A stretch of 47,967 nucleotides of DNA from Phycisphaerae bacterium (GTDB lineage Bacteria > Planctomycetota > Phycisphaerae > UBA1845): positions 1 through 47,967 of the forward strand of contig JAJVHU010000001.1 in NCBI GenBank assembly GCA_022072505.1. Reading direction: 5' to 3'. Position 1 is the stretch's first letter; each line of letters starts with the position of its first letter. Below, piece after piece: positions 8,855-17,257 of the stretch. The notes below the pieces were generated by a model. That model made no database searches and was not told the origin of the DNA. It was given only the letters and a program-made list of their open reading frames with translations. A program made the translations under genes and the position numbers.

Positions 8855-9871
8855 TTATTCCTCGTCCACCGTGACGATGGTGAGGCGGACCGGGTCCGGC
8901 GGACGGACGAGCTTCAGCCCTTCCGGGAGGATGATGTCAGGCACGATCGAAAGCTCCTGCCCGATGCGATTTTTGATGTCCTCCTCGCGAAGGTTGATGA
9001 CCCCGTAGATGCGGCTTTCACTGAGCACCGCGTCGATGGCGGCGATCGCGTCGGCCGTTCCTTCGACTTCGATCCGACGGGTGACGATCGTCGCCCCGTC
9101 CGCAAGCACGACCTCCATCCGGCGCCCGAGATACTCAAATCCGAGGCACGGGCGGATCGCCACGGCGTCCAGCTTCTTGCGGGCGAGTTGTTCAGGGGCG
9201 AGGGTGGCTTCAACTTTCACCCGGTCCGGTTCGCTGGTCGCCTCCCGTCCGAAGAGCGCCGCGGCGTTGACCGGGACGCGGACTTCGACCCGCTCGCCGC
9301 GCCGGTTTCGCGAAAGCTCCGCCTCGACGTCGATCATGATGACCGGGAGGCTGCCGCGACCGCGAAGCGCCTGAAGCTGGGACTCCCACATCCGCACGCG
9401 CACCTTGTCACGTTCGAGTTTCGGCAACTCCGTATACGCCAGGTTCAAGGGCTTGCGAATCTCGACGGAGACCTCCTGATCGACCCAACGATCGACCGAG
9501 ACGAGCGCCTCCGGCGGGTCCACCGACAGGATCAGAAGATTGCGCAGGGGACCGCCCTCCTCCCGCAGCAGCCCGGCGAGGTCTTCAATCCGGTCCTCCA
9601 TCGCCGTCGGGCGCTCCTTCACGTGCAGCGTCATCGCCAGGTTCTGCGCCTCCTGCACGGCGGCGACCGCCCGCCGCGGACCCGAAACGACGACCTTGAA
9701 CGGCGGCGCCGACGAATCCAGCGGACGGATCACCATCCCGGAGTCCGGCTCGCGCGCCTCGAAACGAAGCGCAACGTCCAACCCGACCGTGACGACCTGC
9801 AACTGGTCGGCCGTCATCCAGATCAGGGCGGCCAGAATCGCCGTCGTGCTAAGCAGCTTGACTTGGTTCAT
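8855..9871 (-). CDS. cdaR: YbbR-domain protein, regulator of c-di-AMP synthase
   Basis: An N-terminal transmembrane helix (LLSTTAILAALIWMTADQL, residues about 5-24) is followed by repeated YbbR-type beta modules. Recognisable pieces are FKVVVSGPRRAVAAV, VSVEIRKPLNLAYTEL, and a C-terminal repeat with VEGTADAIAAIDAV. The 338-aa length fits the family. It overlaps the end of cdaA by 23 bp, the conserved cdaA-cdaR arrangement in which the YbbR protein modulates the cyclase at the membrane. The ATG at 9871 sits just before the membrane helix; the 12 in-frame codons upstream are Arg-rich and non-family. Extracytoplasmic location of the YbbR repeats is expected. Confidence 0.85.
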   Translation of the reverse strand: MNQVKLLSTTAILAALIWMTADQLQVVTVGLDVALRFEAREPDSGMVIRPLDSSAPPFKVVVSGPRRAVAAVQEAQNLAMTLHVKERPTAMEDRIEDLAGLLREEGGPLRNLLILSVDPPEALVSVDRWVDQEVSVEIRKPLNLAYTELPKLERDKVRVRMWESQLQALRGRGSLPVIMIDVEAELSRNRRGERVEVRVPVNAAALFGREATSEPDRVKVEATLAPEQLARKKLDAVAIRPCLGFEYLGRRMEVVLADGATIVTRRIEVEGTADAIAAIDAVLSESRIYGVINLREEDIKNRIGQELSIVPDIILPEGLKLVRPPDPVRLTIVTVDEE

Positions 9872-10763
9872 CCTCGTTCGCCTCGTCGGATGCCTTGACC
9901 GTCTCACCTTTGCGCCTCGCCCCGCCCGGATCCTTCCCGCGGACCAGCACGCGGTGCAGATACCGGCGCAGTTCCTCCGGCGCGAATCCCCGCTTCAACC
10001 GGCCGTGCGTGGCGATCGACACCGTCCCCGTCTCCTCGCTGACGACGAGCACGATCGCGTCCGACTCCTGGCTCATGCCCAGCGCCGCGCGATGACGGCT
10101 GCCCAGCGACCGGTCCAGTTCGCCGGACTCCGCCAGCGGAAACTGGCACGACGCCGCGACCACCCGTCCCTGACGGATCACGACGCCCAGGTCGTGCAGC
10201 GGCGTCCCCGGCCAGAAGATCGTTTCAAGCAACTCGGCGGACACCAGGGCGTCCATCGCCACGCCGGAGTCGACGATCGCGCCCAGTTGCGTCGTTCGCT
10301 CGATCGCCATCAAGGCCCCGATCTTTCCGTTGGAGAACTTCGTACACGCCCCGACCAGCTCGTCGATCAGGCGCTCCGACTCCCGTCGCCGGCTTCCGAA
10401 CCAGATCGTCTCCCCCAGACGGATCAGCAGCCGCCGCAGCTCGTGCTGAAACGCCACCAGCGACACGAGGAACACGGCCTGCAGAAAGTAGGGATACAGG
10501 TAACTGATGCGGTCCAGCTCGAACTGGTGGGCGATGAGCTGGACGAAAAGGAAGCCGCCCGTCAGGATCGTCAGCCCCCAGAAGACGCGCGCTCCGCGCG
10601 TCCCCTGAAGGAACCGCAATACGAGGTAAACCACCGTCCCGATGAGCGCCAGCTCGACGGCGATCGTCCAGACATTGTAGGCGGACGTTCCGAAACGGGA
10701 GAGATACCGCGCTACGCGGTCCAGCAGGTCGAACTCAGCGAGAAGATGAACGATCGGCTGCAC
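9849..10763 (-). CDS. cdaA: Membrane diadenylate cyclase (c-di-AMP synthase)
   Basis: Makes cyclic di-AMP from two ATP. Three transmembrane helices occupy about residues 31-105, followed by the DAC domain: ERTTQLGAIVDSGVAMDALVS in two parts, ELLETIFWPGTPLHD, GSRHRAALG and VVSEETGTVSIA. The RHR triad (223-225) is intact. The metal/ATP motif normally written DGA reads D191-L192-G193 here, so the Asp stays but the next two residues differ. The GTG at 10763 was chosen because family sequence starts there and GGGTGG lies upstream; earlier in-frame starts run through an Arg-rich non-family stretch. Activity is likely but not certain given the motif change. Confidence 0.88.
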   Translation of the reverse strand: MQPIVHLLAEFDLLDRVARYLSRFGTSAYNVWTIAVELALIGTVVYLVLRFLQGTRGARVFWGLTILTGGFLFVQLIAHQFELDRISYLYPYFLQAVFLVSLVAFQHELRRLLIRLGETIWFGSRRRESERLIDELVGACTKFSNGKIGALMAIERTTQLGAIVDSGVAMDALVSAELLETIFWPGTPLHDLGVVIRQGRVVAASCQFPLAESGELDRSLGSRHRAALGMSQESDAIVLVVSEETGTVSIATHGRLKRGFAPEELRRYLHRVLVRGKDPGGARRKGETVKASDEANEDEPSQAA

Positions 10764-10914
10764 GGTTCCACCCGACCCCGGTCCTGACGCGGGTTTCGGC
10801 GCGTCTCGACGCAATCCCCGGAGGCGCCCGTCCGTCGGCGCGGCGCCTTGCCGGTGGCGACGTGGTCTTCGCCCGGGGACGGCGAAGATAACACGGATCG
10901 GCGATCCTCTCAAT

Positions 10915-11514
10915 TCACGAGGCGGAAGTCGAGGTCGCGCCACGTTCACGCGTCGCGTCGCGCGAAGCCCCGGTCGCGGGGCTTTGACGACCGGCCAGCA
11001 GCGCCAGCTCGACCTCGCCGGCGCTGCATCCCAGAAGGGACGCCGTCTGTCGCGGCGTTCGCCCCTGCCCGGCCAGTTCGGCGGCCCGCGCCCGCAGTTC
11101 CTTTCGCCTCGTCGTCTGCGACTCGCTCGAATTCGGCGCCGGTTCTTGAGCATCGCGCGACGGGGGTTGTTCGATTTCGCTTTTTTCCGTCTTCGCCGTT
11201 CCGCCGGCGCTGCGAAACGATGAATGAAGCAGCGCCATCAGGCTGCGGATTTCGCCCTGCGCTTCCCGCACGTAGCGCTCACAGCGCAACAGCGCTTCGG
11301 CGTCGTATTCGGCGGTCGCCTCCGGCGCTTTCCGATGAACGCGCGCTTCGGACCGTGTGATCGCCTTCTCCGTCGCCGCGCGCGATTTCCGCCGGTGCGA
11401 CCGCAGCACGATGAAGACCAGCGCCAACCCGGCGAAAAAGATGAGCAACTGCCGGGTCGTCATCGCCGCAAGCAGAGGCTCCGCGATTCCCGGCGGCAGA
11501 CATGAATCCGACAT
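10915..11514 (-). CDS. Single-pass membrane protein with C-terminal HTH-like segment
   Basis: 199 aa. The membrane helix TTRQLLIFFAGLALVFIVL lies at about residues 19-37, followed by a basic stop-transfer segment, a charged helical region (AEYDAEALLRCERYVREAQGE) and a linker rich in Ser, Glu and Thr. It then has LAGQGRTPRQTASLLGCSAG, which resembles the helix-turn-helix of DUF6115/DUF2802-type proteins. The C-terminal 30 residues are low complexity. It precedes cdaA on the same strand with a 150-bp gap and follows larC closely (30 bp). Function unknown; the C-terminal motif may bind DNA or a partner near the membrane. Confidence 0.6.
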   Translation of the reverse strand: MSDSCLPPGIAEPLLAAMTTRQLLIFFAGLALVFIVLRSHRRKSRAATEKAITRSEARVHRKAPEATAEYDAEALLRCERYVREAQGEIRSLMALLHSSFRSAGGTAKTEKSEIEQPPSRDAQEPAPNSSESQTTRRKELRARAAELAGQGRTPRQTASLLGCSAGEVELALLAGRQSPATGASRDATRERGATSTSAS

Positions 11515-11544
11515 GCAACGCCCCCTTGCGGCGGGGCGTCGGCG

Positions 11545-12726
11545 TCATCCCCCCGCGGATCCGCCGGGCGACCACGCCCTCACCGCCTCGAGGATGACCT
11601 CGCGCAGGGGCGTGCCCGTCCGGATCGCCGCCTCACGGCAGTCCTCGTATTCCGGCGACGCCCGCACCCCGCCCGGACCCTCCGCGACTTTCATCCGGAT
11701 CGGTCCAAAGCGCGTCCCGACCGTCTCAAACCGCCGCGGCAGCACCCGGCGATGCATCGTCGTGCGTCGCACGCCCAGCGTCGGCGTCTCGCGGAACAAC
11801 GTCTCCTCGCACGCCGCCACCCGCCCCGGCTCGCACAACACGCAGAGCATCACCCCGCTGCGGCCTTTCTTCATCTGTATCGGCACGGAGTAAACGTCGA
11901 GTCCACCGGCCTCCAGCAGCCGCTCCGCGGCAAACGCCAGCACCTGCGGCGAGGCGTCGTCGAGGTTGGCCTCCAGGACGACGACCTCATCCGACGCAGC
12001 CCCGTCCGCTTCTCCGACCAGCACGCGCATCACGTTTGCCCGGTTCGGAAGATCACGCCCTCCCGCCCCCACGCCGATCGCGGCAAGGCGCATCGCCGGC
12101 GCCGGACCGAACGCGGACGCCAGCGTCGTCAGCAGCGCCGCGCCCGTCGGCGTGGTCAGTTCCGCTTCGACGTCCGCTTCCGCCAGCGGCGCGCCGCGCA
12201 GCAGCTCCGCCGTCGCCGGCGCGGGAACCGGCATCACGCCGTGATCGCAGACGATCGACCCCCGCCCCGTCGGGATCGGCGAGCACACGATGCGATCCAC
12301 CTTCAGGAAGTCGAGGCAGAACGACGCCAGCGCCACGTCGACGATCGCGTCGATCGCGCCCACCTCATGAAAATGCACTTTTTCGACCGTCGTCGCGTGG
12401 ACTTTCGCCTCCGCCTCGGCGAGCCGGCGAAAGACGGCCTTCGCGCGATCGCGCACGACCCCGCTCAGCGCCGCGGCGTCGAGAATCTTCTCGACGTGAT
12501 GAAGATGTCGATGCGGCTGCGGCGTCCCCGGCGCCAGCTCCACGACGAACCGCGCCGCCGCCAGCCCCTTCCGCTTCACTCGCTCGAAGCGCAATCCGAA
12601 ACCGGCGACACCCAACCCGCCCGCCGCCTCACGCAGCGCCGCCTCCGGAACCCCCGCGTCGGACAGCGCCGCGACGATCATGTCGCCGGCCGCCCCGCTG
12701 AAACAGTCAAAGTAGGCGATGCGCAT
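11545..12726 (-). CDS. larC: Nickel-pincer cofactor biosynthesis protein LarC-like (DUF111)
   Basis: The N-terminal MRIAYFDCFSGAAGDM is the diagnostic LarC opening. Further family blocks are VHFHEVGAIDAIVD, VCSPIPTGRG, TPTGAALL, VVVLEANLDDASPQ and MKKGRSGVMLCVL. LarC inserts nickel into the pyridinium dithiocarboxylate cofactor used by LarA-type racemases and epimerases. The 393-aa ORF is continuous, without the programmed frameshift known from lactobacilli. larA, larB and larE are not in the window, so the partner enzyme must lie elsewhere or differ. ATG at 12726. Confidence 0.9.
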   Translation of the reverse strand: MRIAYFDCFSGAAGDMIVAALSDAGVPEAALREAAGGLGVAGFGLRFERVKRKGLAAARFVVELAPGTPQPHRHLHHVEKILDAAALSGVVRDRAKAVFRRLAEAEAKVHATTVEKVHFHEVGAIDAIVDVALASFCLDFLKVDRIVCSPIPTGRGSIVCDHGVMPVPAPATAELLRGAPLAEADVEAELTTPTGAALLTTLASAFGPAPAMRLAAIGVGAGGRDLPNRANVMRVLVGEADGAASDEVVVLEANLDDASPQVLAFAAERLLEAGGLDVYSVPIQMKKGRSGVMLCVLCEPGRVAACEETLFRETPTLGVRRTTMHRRVLPRRFETVGTRFGPIRMKVAEGPGGVRASPEYEDCREAAIRTGTPLREVILEAVRAWSPGGSAGG

Positions 12727-12861
12727 CTTCTTTTCCGTGGAGGCGGACTTTCACTTCGAACCCCGCCGGTCACGAGCGCCCTGAACCGCGGACCCCGCGC
12801 CGAAGACGCGGAACGCTCACGCTTCGGGGCAGTCTCGCCGGATTCCGACCCGCAATCCGGT

Positions 12862-13299
12862 TCAACCCCCTGCCGCCTCTGCCGACGCCGCCCGCGCCAG
12901 CGGCGCGCGCAGCGCCTCGGGGATCGGGATCGAGCGGAACGTCCCGCTCTCCCCCGTCGCGCAGCAGATCGCCGTGATCTCGCCCTGCGCCACCCGGTCC
13001 GGTCCGCGAAGAAATTCAACTTCGTACGACAGCGACTTGTTCCCCACGTGCGTCACCCGCAGCACGATCTGAATCTCATCCTCGAACCGCAGCGGAGCGT
13101 AATACTCGCATGTCGCCGACACGCGCGGCCAACTCACCGTCATGCCGTCCAGCTCGCAGACCACGCCGTATCCGATCGACCGGAAGAACGCATGCTCGAC
13201 CTCCTCCATCAGACGGAAGTAGTTCGAAAAATGCAGCACGCCGGCCATGTCCGTCTCGGCGAACTGAATCCGTCGCTCGATCGTCCACGTCGGCGTCAT
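12862..13299 (-). CDS. Acyl-CoA thioesterase, hotdog fold (YbgC/4HBT type)
   Basis: 145 aa. IQFAETDMAGVLHFSNYFRLMEE (shown in full only by position, residues about 10-32) matches the 4-hydroxybenzoyl-CoA thioesterase pattern, with the Asp of ETDMAG as the expected catalytic residue and HFSNYFRLMEE following. The rest fits a single hotdog domain. Minus-strand neighbours are larC and an SDR, with a 42-bp gap to the SDR stop, so it may be co-transcribed with the SDR and enolase genes. Substrate unknown; likely a medium or aromatic acyl-CoA by family. Confidence 0.85.
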   Translation of the reverse strand: MTPTWTIERRIQFAETDMAGVLHFSNYFRLMEEVEHAFFRSIGYGVVCELDGMTVSWPRVSATCEYYAPLRFEDEIQIVLRVTHVGNKSLSYEVEFLRGPDRVAQGEITAICCATGESGTFRSIPIPEALRAPLARAASAEAAGG

Positions 13300-13341
13300 T
13301 GCGTTCGTCTCCCGTCCCTTCCCGCCCGTCGGCGACGCGCC

Positions 13342-14127
13342 TCACAACGAACCCGTCCGTCCCCCGTCCACCGTCAGGTTCGTGCCCGTCACGTAGCTCG
13401 CGTCCGGCGACGCCAGAAACGCGACCGCCGCCGCGATCTCCCTCGCCTCCGCGAAGCGACCCATCGGAATCCGCGCCCGCATCGCCTCCGCCACCTGTCC
13501 CGGCGACGTTCCCTCGTGCTTCGCGCGGGCCTCGATCAGCGACTGAAGCCTCGCGGTGTCCGTGTATCCGGGAAGCACGTTGTTCACCGTGATGCCCAGC
13601 GGCGCGACCTCCATCGCCCACGTCTTCGCCCAGTTCGCCACCGCGGCGCGGATCGTATTCGAGACCCCCAGCCCCGGGATCGCCTCCTTCACCGACGTCG
13701 AAATGATGTTGATGATCCGCCCGTACCCGCGCGCCCTCATCCCCGGCAGCAGCGCCTGCGCGAGAAGCTGGTTGCAGACGACGTGGCGCTGAAACGCTTC
13801 GACGAACCCCCGCGCGTCCGCCTGCGTGATCGGTCCGTGCGGCGGACCGCCGCTGTTGTTCACGAGAATCTCGATCGGTCCCGCCGTCGTCACCTGCGCG
13901 CTGACCCGCGCCGCAACCGTCGGCGGATCGTTGAAGTCCGCGGCGACCCAGGCATGTTTCTGTCCGGACCTCGCCGGCAGCGTCGACGCGATTCTGCGCA
14001 GCTCCCCCTCGTTCCGCGCCGCCAGGACGATCGTGGCGCCTTGTCCCGCCAACGCCTCGGCGCACGCCAGCCCGATCCCCTGCGTGCTCCCGCAGACCAG
14101 CGCCGTCCTTCCCCTCAGTTCGCTCAT
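13342..14127 (-). CDS. SDR-family oxidoreductase lacking the YxxxK pair
   Basis: 261 aa with a classical SDR Rossmann fold. The cofactor loop is GSTQGIG, then NNSGGPPHG, INIISTSVKEAIPG, and a C-terminal PGYTDTARL and TGTNLTVDGG. Aligning RAAV with the usual KAAV places Ser and Arg where the catalytic Tyr and Lys normally stand (GVSNTIRAAV). An SDR branch with SNxxR in this position is known to me from other bacteria, so this is probably a real subfamily rather than decay. Whether it is an active reductase is uncertain. It is flanked by the thioesterase and the enolase-superfamily gene on the same strand. Confidence 0.85.
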   Translation of the reverse strand: MSELRGRTALVCGSTQGIGLACAEALAGQGATIVLAARNEGELRRIASTLPARSGQKHAWVAADFNDPPTVAARVSAQVTTAGPIEILVNNSGGPPHGPITQADARGFVEAFQRHVVCNQLLAQALLPGMRARGYGRIINIISTSVKEAIPGLGVSNTIRAAVANWAKTWAMEVAPLGITVNNVLPGYTDTARLQSLIEARAKHEGTSPGQVAEAMRARIPMGRFAEAREIAAAVAFLASPDASYVTGTNLTVDGGRTGSL

Positions 14128-14178
14128 GCGCTTCCGATACCACCGCCTGTCCGCAGCAGCAAGCCGCCCGTCTTACGC

Positions 14179-15504
14179 CTACCCGAGATGAAGCACGATC
14201 GGCGCCGGGTCCGACAGCGCCGTCAACCGACCCGCGTCCACCTGCACGCCCCAACCCGGCCCGCTGACCTCCGGCAGACGTCCGCCGTAACCCAGCCGCA
14301 GCGACTTGCGCACGACGTCGGTCCGCAGCAACCACGTCCCGAAGCAACCCTCCACCCACTCCGCGTGAGGGAACGCCTCCAGAAACCGCAGCCCCGCCGC
14401 CGCCAGAATGCTCGTCTCGCCCACCATGCAACCCAGTTGAACCCGCACGCCCTCGCGCCGCGCCAGCAGCGCAAGACGCAGCGCCGGCAGAAACCCCCCG
14501 CACTTGCTCAACCGCACATTGAACACATCCGCCACCCCCAGCCCGATCAACCGCCGCGCGTCCTCCACATCGATCAGGGATTCGTCGTGAATCCACGGCG
14601 CGTTCGTGAACCGACGCAGCCCGGCCAGTTCCGCCTCCTGCCCCCGCGCCAGCGGCTGCTCGATCCCCGCCAGCGGAATCTCGCTCCACAACCCAAGCTC
14701 TCGCGCCCCGTCCTTCGACGACCAGCCGCCGTTGACATCGAGACGAAGCGCCGCCCGCCCCGAGCACAACGCGCGCCCCAGACTTCGCCGCACCAGTTCC
14801 GCACGCTCCTCGTCCCGATCAAACCCGACCTTCAGCTTGAAATCCCGGAACCCCGCAAACCGGTACAGCCGCAGCTTCTTCCGCAATCGCCCCACGTCCG
14901 CCGACGCCAGCACCGCCGACCCGCGCGGGCGTCGACCCGGTTGCAGGGGTTCCCTCGAAACATGCCCCGCCGGGAAACGACCCGCCGCACCAGACCGAGG
15001 CCCTGTCACAGGCAGCCCCATCCAACCCACAACGTGCCCGACGCCGCGGTGGAAATGCTTCATGCAGGCATCCAGCAAGGCAAGCTCAACCGCCGTCCGT
15101 GACGCATGACGCCGCGCGGACTCGATCGGACCCGGCTGAAGGGCGGCGCCGGACGCCCGCCCCCCGGGTTCCGCCCGCGCCTCCGTCGCAGGACCGGCGC
15201 TTGTCGCGCCCTCGCACGGCAGCGCTTCGATCCCCTCGAGCGCCTCGGCGAACGTCGGCGCGTTGAACGACATGATCGCGCTGAGCAGACCGGTCTGGAT
15301 GAAGTCGAGCGCGTCCTGCCGCGACTCCCCGGTCACATACGGACGGGGAAGCGTCTCCCCGAAACCCCACGTTCCCCCGGCCAGTTCGACGCCGACCACG
15401 ATCGGGTCCGCCTCATCCCGTCGCGCTCCGGCGTGCTCGACCGCCCCCCGCATCGGAATGCGCAAGGGATAGACCGTGAGTTTTCTGACGATAGCCGGAC
15501 TCAC
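14179..15504 (-). CDS. Enolase-superfamily enzyme (MLE/OSBS/dipeptide-epimerase subgroup)
   Basis: The acid-base and metal residues are in order: FKLKVG (KxK), LDVNGGW (Asp), GIEQPL (Glu), HDES (Asp) and RLSKCGG (Lys), which is the muconate-lactonizing subgroup arrangement. The C-terminal VQLGCMVGETSILAAAGL is typical of the same group. The 441 aa exceed the usual 350-370 because of a Gly/Pro/Arg-rich insertion around residues 125-225 between the capping and barrel domains. The GTG at 15504 follows GCGGAG with a short gap. The longer ORF start at 15651 lies in a repeat element (15591-15695) and is rejected. Substrate cannot be settled: o-succinylbenzoate synthase, dipeptide epimerase or a related activity. 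Confidence 0.8.
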   Translation of the reverse strand: MSPAIVRKLTVYPLRIPMRGAVEHAGARRDEADPIVVGVELAGGTWGFGETLPRPYVTGESRQDALDFIQTGLLSAIMSFNAPTFAEALEGIEALPCEGATSAGPATEARAEPGGRASGAALQPGPIESARRHASRTAVELALLDACMKHFHRGVGHVVGWMGLPVTGPRSGAAGRFPAGHVSREPLQPGRRPRGSAVLASADVGRLRKKLRLYRFAGFRDFKLKVGFDRDEERAELVRRSLGRALCSGRAALRLDVNGGWSSKDGARELGLWSEIPLAGIEQPLARGQEAELAGLRRFTNAPWIHDESLIDVEDARRLIGLGVADVFNVRLSKCGGFLPALRLALLARREGVRVQLGCMVGETSILAAAGLRFLEAFPHAEWVEGCFGTWLLRTDVVRKSLRLGYGGRLPEVSGPGWGVQVDAGRLTALSDPAPIVLHLG

Positions 15505-15590
15505 CGAAGACTCCGCGTACCCGTGATGCCTGACAGCGGGGGTTGTCCGATCCTGACCCGGCGACAATAAGGAAGTCTTGAACCTCCGTC

Positions 15591-15695
15591 TAACCGTCCG
15601 TTGAAAAAGGGGAACGCCTCCCTCCGGAAGGCGAATTTCTCCGGAAAACAACGGGTATCACGAAAGCCGATCGTGAGTTCTTCAACAGGCTGTTA
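15591..15695 (+). mobile_element. MITE-like element, copy 1
   Basis: About 105 bp bounded by imperfect terminal inverted repeats, TAACCGTCCGTTGAA at the left and TTCAACAGGCTGTTA at the right (12 of 15 pair). A central palindrome (GCCTCCCTCCGGAAGGC) is followed by an AATTTCTCCGG block. The same layout recurs at 28083-28182, 31123-31225 and 36998-37099. There is no ORF inside. It lies just upstream of the enolase-superfamily gene. Confidence 0.7.
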
Positions 15696-15717
15696 GGCGT
15701 CATAATCCTCGGCCGTT

Positions 15718-15881
15718 GGCGTCGTATCCCTGGCGGTCAGGCGTCATGTTCCTCGGGCGTTGGCGTCATGTTTCCCCGCGGTCGTTGGCGTCGTATTCCC
15801 CGGCGGTCAGGCGTCATGTTCCTCGGGCGTTGGCGTCATGTTTCCCCGCGGTCGTTGGCGTCATATTCCCCGAAGGGGAAT
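15718..15881. repeat. Nested tandem repeat
   Basis: Two units of 69 and 70 bp (15718-15786, 15787-15856) and a partial third. Each unit is itself built from three related blocks of 22-25 bp starting GGCGTC or AGGCGTC (for example GGCGTCATGTTTCCCCGCGG). The array ends in the perfect hairpin ATTCCCC-GAA-GGGGAAT. Confidence 0.85.
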
Positions 15882-16072
15882 CACGTGGGTAGCCGTGGGT
15901 GAAACCCACGGCGAGCATCCGCCCAAAACCCCCGACCCCGAAGGGGTCGAACCAACCTGGGTGGATCGCGCGGTGCAACCCCTGCCTTCTTGACAATTGT
16001 CACATCGCCGGGGTTGAGGATCGAGCGTTCTCGGTTTCCCAGGGTGGGTCGCCGCAGGCGACCTACCCTGGG
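15865..16072. repeat. Cluster of short perfect hairpins
   Basis: Four palindromes in 210 bp: ATTCCCC-GAA-GGGGAAT (15865-15881), GCCGTGGGT-GAA-ACCCACGGC (15892-15912), CGACCCC-GAA-GGGGTCG (15933-15949) and a longer stem CCCAGGGT...ACCCTGGG (16038-16072). Three share a GAA loop. They do not end in T runs, so they look like REP-type elements rather than terminators. Confidence 0.75.
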
Positions 16073-16082
16073 CTGGAGGACG

Positions 16083-16340
16083 CGACCCCGTTGGGGTCGA
16101 AGAAACGCGACGCGCCGCGACGCCTTCAAGGTGGGTCGAAGATCGTCGCGCGTCGCGGCGCACCGGAGTCAAGTGGGGACTCAGAAGAACGCTTCCTTAC
16201 GGGCGCGGCTCGGTTATGTTTGCGGCAACCCCGACGCCTCGACCCCGTTGGGGTTGAGAAACCCCGCGCGCCGTGCCGCCTTCGAGGTGGGTCGGCGAAC
16301 GCCGCGCGCCGCGGCGCACCGGAGTCAAGTGGAGACTCAG
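16083..16340. repeat. Direct repeat of about 102 bp, two copies
   Basis: Copies at 16083-16184 and 16240-16340, period about 157 bp. Each runs from the palindrome CGACCCCGTTGGGGT(C/T)G through a GCGCCGCGACG/CGTCGCGGCGC-type stem to the block CACCGGAGTCAAGTGG...ACTCAG. That last block (family E) recurs at 16912-16935, 24164-24187, 27974-27996 (reverse), 28465-28488 and 37286-37312. Confidence 0.8.
16186..16216 (-). repeat. Dispersed REP-like repeat F, copy 1
   Basis: The reverse strand reads TAACCGAGCCGCGCCCGTAA then GGAAGCGTTCT. Other copies are at 21497-21526, 21555-21584, 28490-28520 (reverse) and 40573-40603, all intergenic. Confidence 0.8.
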
Positions 16341-16451
16341 GTGATGAGAATTCGCAGGTGCAGGCGCTGGAGCGTACGCAGCCGCTGCTGCCGATGCAGT
16401 GCGAACGCCGCGCGCACGATGATCACGCTGTTTCAAGACCCGCGTGAAAGG

Positions 16452-16673
16452 CCCGACCTGAGCCTCCATCCGGCTCCGGTTGGGGGTGTTGAAATCGCAT
16501 GAACTTATGATTTGGCATGACCCCGCGGCGCGATCCTGCGATCCCGCGCGATTCTACGATCCCTCATGATCCTGCGGTGATATCGGCGGGAAACGTTTTG
16601 CCCCGACCCGAGCCTCCATCCGGCTCCGGTTGCGGGTGTTGGAATCGCATGAACTTATGATTTGGCGTGAACC
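16452..16673. repeat. Repeat B, two tandem-spaced copies
   Basis: Copies at 16452-16522 and 16601-16673 start GAGCCTCCATCCGGCTCCGG and continue with AATCGCATGAACTTATGATT and TGGCRTGA. A third copy lies at 27974-28042. About 70 bp is conserved with few changes; no ORF is shared. Confidence 0.85.
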
Positions 16674-16675
16674 TG

Positions 16676-16835
16676 CGGGGAAGAGTCGGCGGAATGTGTT
16701 GTGCCCCGAAGGATCATCCGGCGGTCTTAGCCCCGGCAGGGGCGCTGGAAAACAGTCCAGCACGCCAGTGCTGGGAAGCCCGCGCGAAAGAAACGAAGTC
16801 CCGGAGGGACGCAAGAAGCCCCGCAAGGACGCAAG
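16676..16835 (+). repeat. Repeat G, copy 1
   Basis: About 160 bp containing GTGTTGTGCCCCGAAGGATC, a conserved hairpin CCAGCAC-GCCA-GTGCTGG, then GTCCCGGAGGGAC. Copy 2 is at 28195-28382 and a shorter copy 3 at 37098-37190. All three keep the CCAGCAC hairpin. Confidence 0.8.
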
Positions 16836-17257
16836 CCCGCCGCCGCTCAGCTGTCCCCCCAGGACGTCAGGGCGCGCTGCGTCGCCTTCTCAAAACCCTC
16901 AAGACGCCGCGCACCGGAGTCAGATGGAGACTCAGGACGCCGTCTTTCCGTATCGCGCCCTCGAGGGGAAGTCGTCCGCCACGGGACTCTCGGGACTCCC
17001 GGTTACACCTCGGACCGATCGACGCAGCGCGGTCGGCGCTTTACCTGACGGGCGCCAGCGCGGTACTGGCGAGGATCAGACTCGCATATAATTATCGGAC
17101 GTTATGACATCTCTGTGCCTGCACTATCGAAGTGGGTGGTTAATTCGTCCGAAAAACACCCGATAACACTCCCGAACCTGTTGATTCTCGCGTTGTCGCT
17201 ATGTAGACTGGGTTGCTTGTACTCATTGTTTAATTCATGAAGCCTCTTCAGAGCTGA
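16836..17257. other. Intergenic region, AT-richer from about 17080
   Basis: Contains a family E repeat (16912-16935) and an exact TATAAT at 17087-17092 without a good -35 box. From 17080 the base composition drops in GC relative to the neighbouring genes, which suggests a boundary of acquired DNA. No RNA gene recognised. Confidence 0.4.

Noticed and set aside
11752..15102. 1116-codon open frame on the plus strand
   Set aside because: It runs antisense across larC, the thioesterase, the SDR and most of the enolase-superfamily gene. The product is Arg/Pro/His-rich with no family motif, as expected from high-GC shadow frames.
14179..15651. Longer start for the enolase-superfamily gene at 15651
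   Set aside because: The extra N terminus is the translated end of MITE copy 1; the GTG at 15504 has a proper ribosome site.
15718..15881. CRISPR array
   Set aside because: The repeats are contiguous with no unique spacers of constant length, and no cas gene is present in the window.
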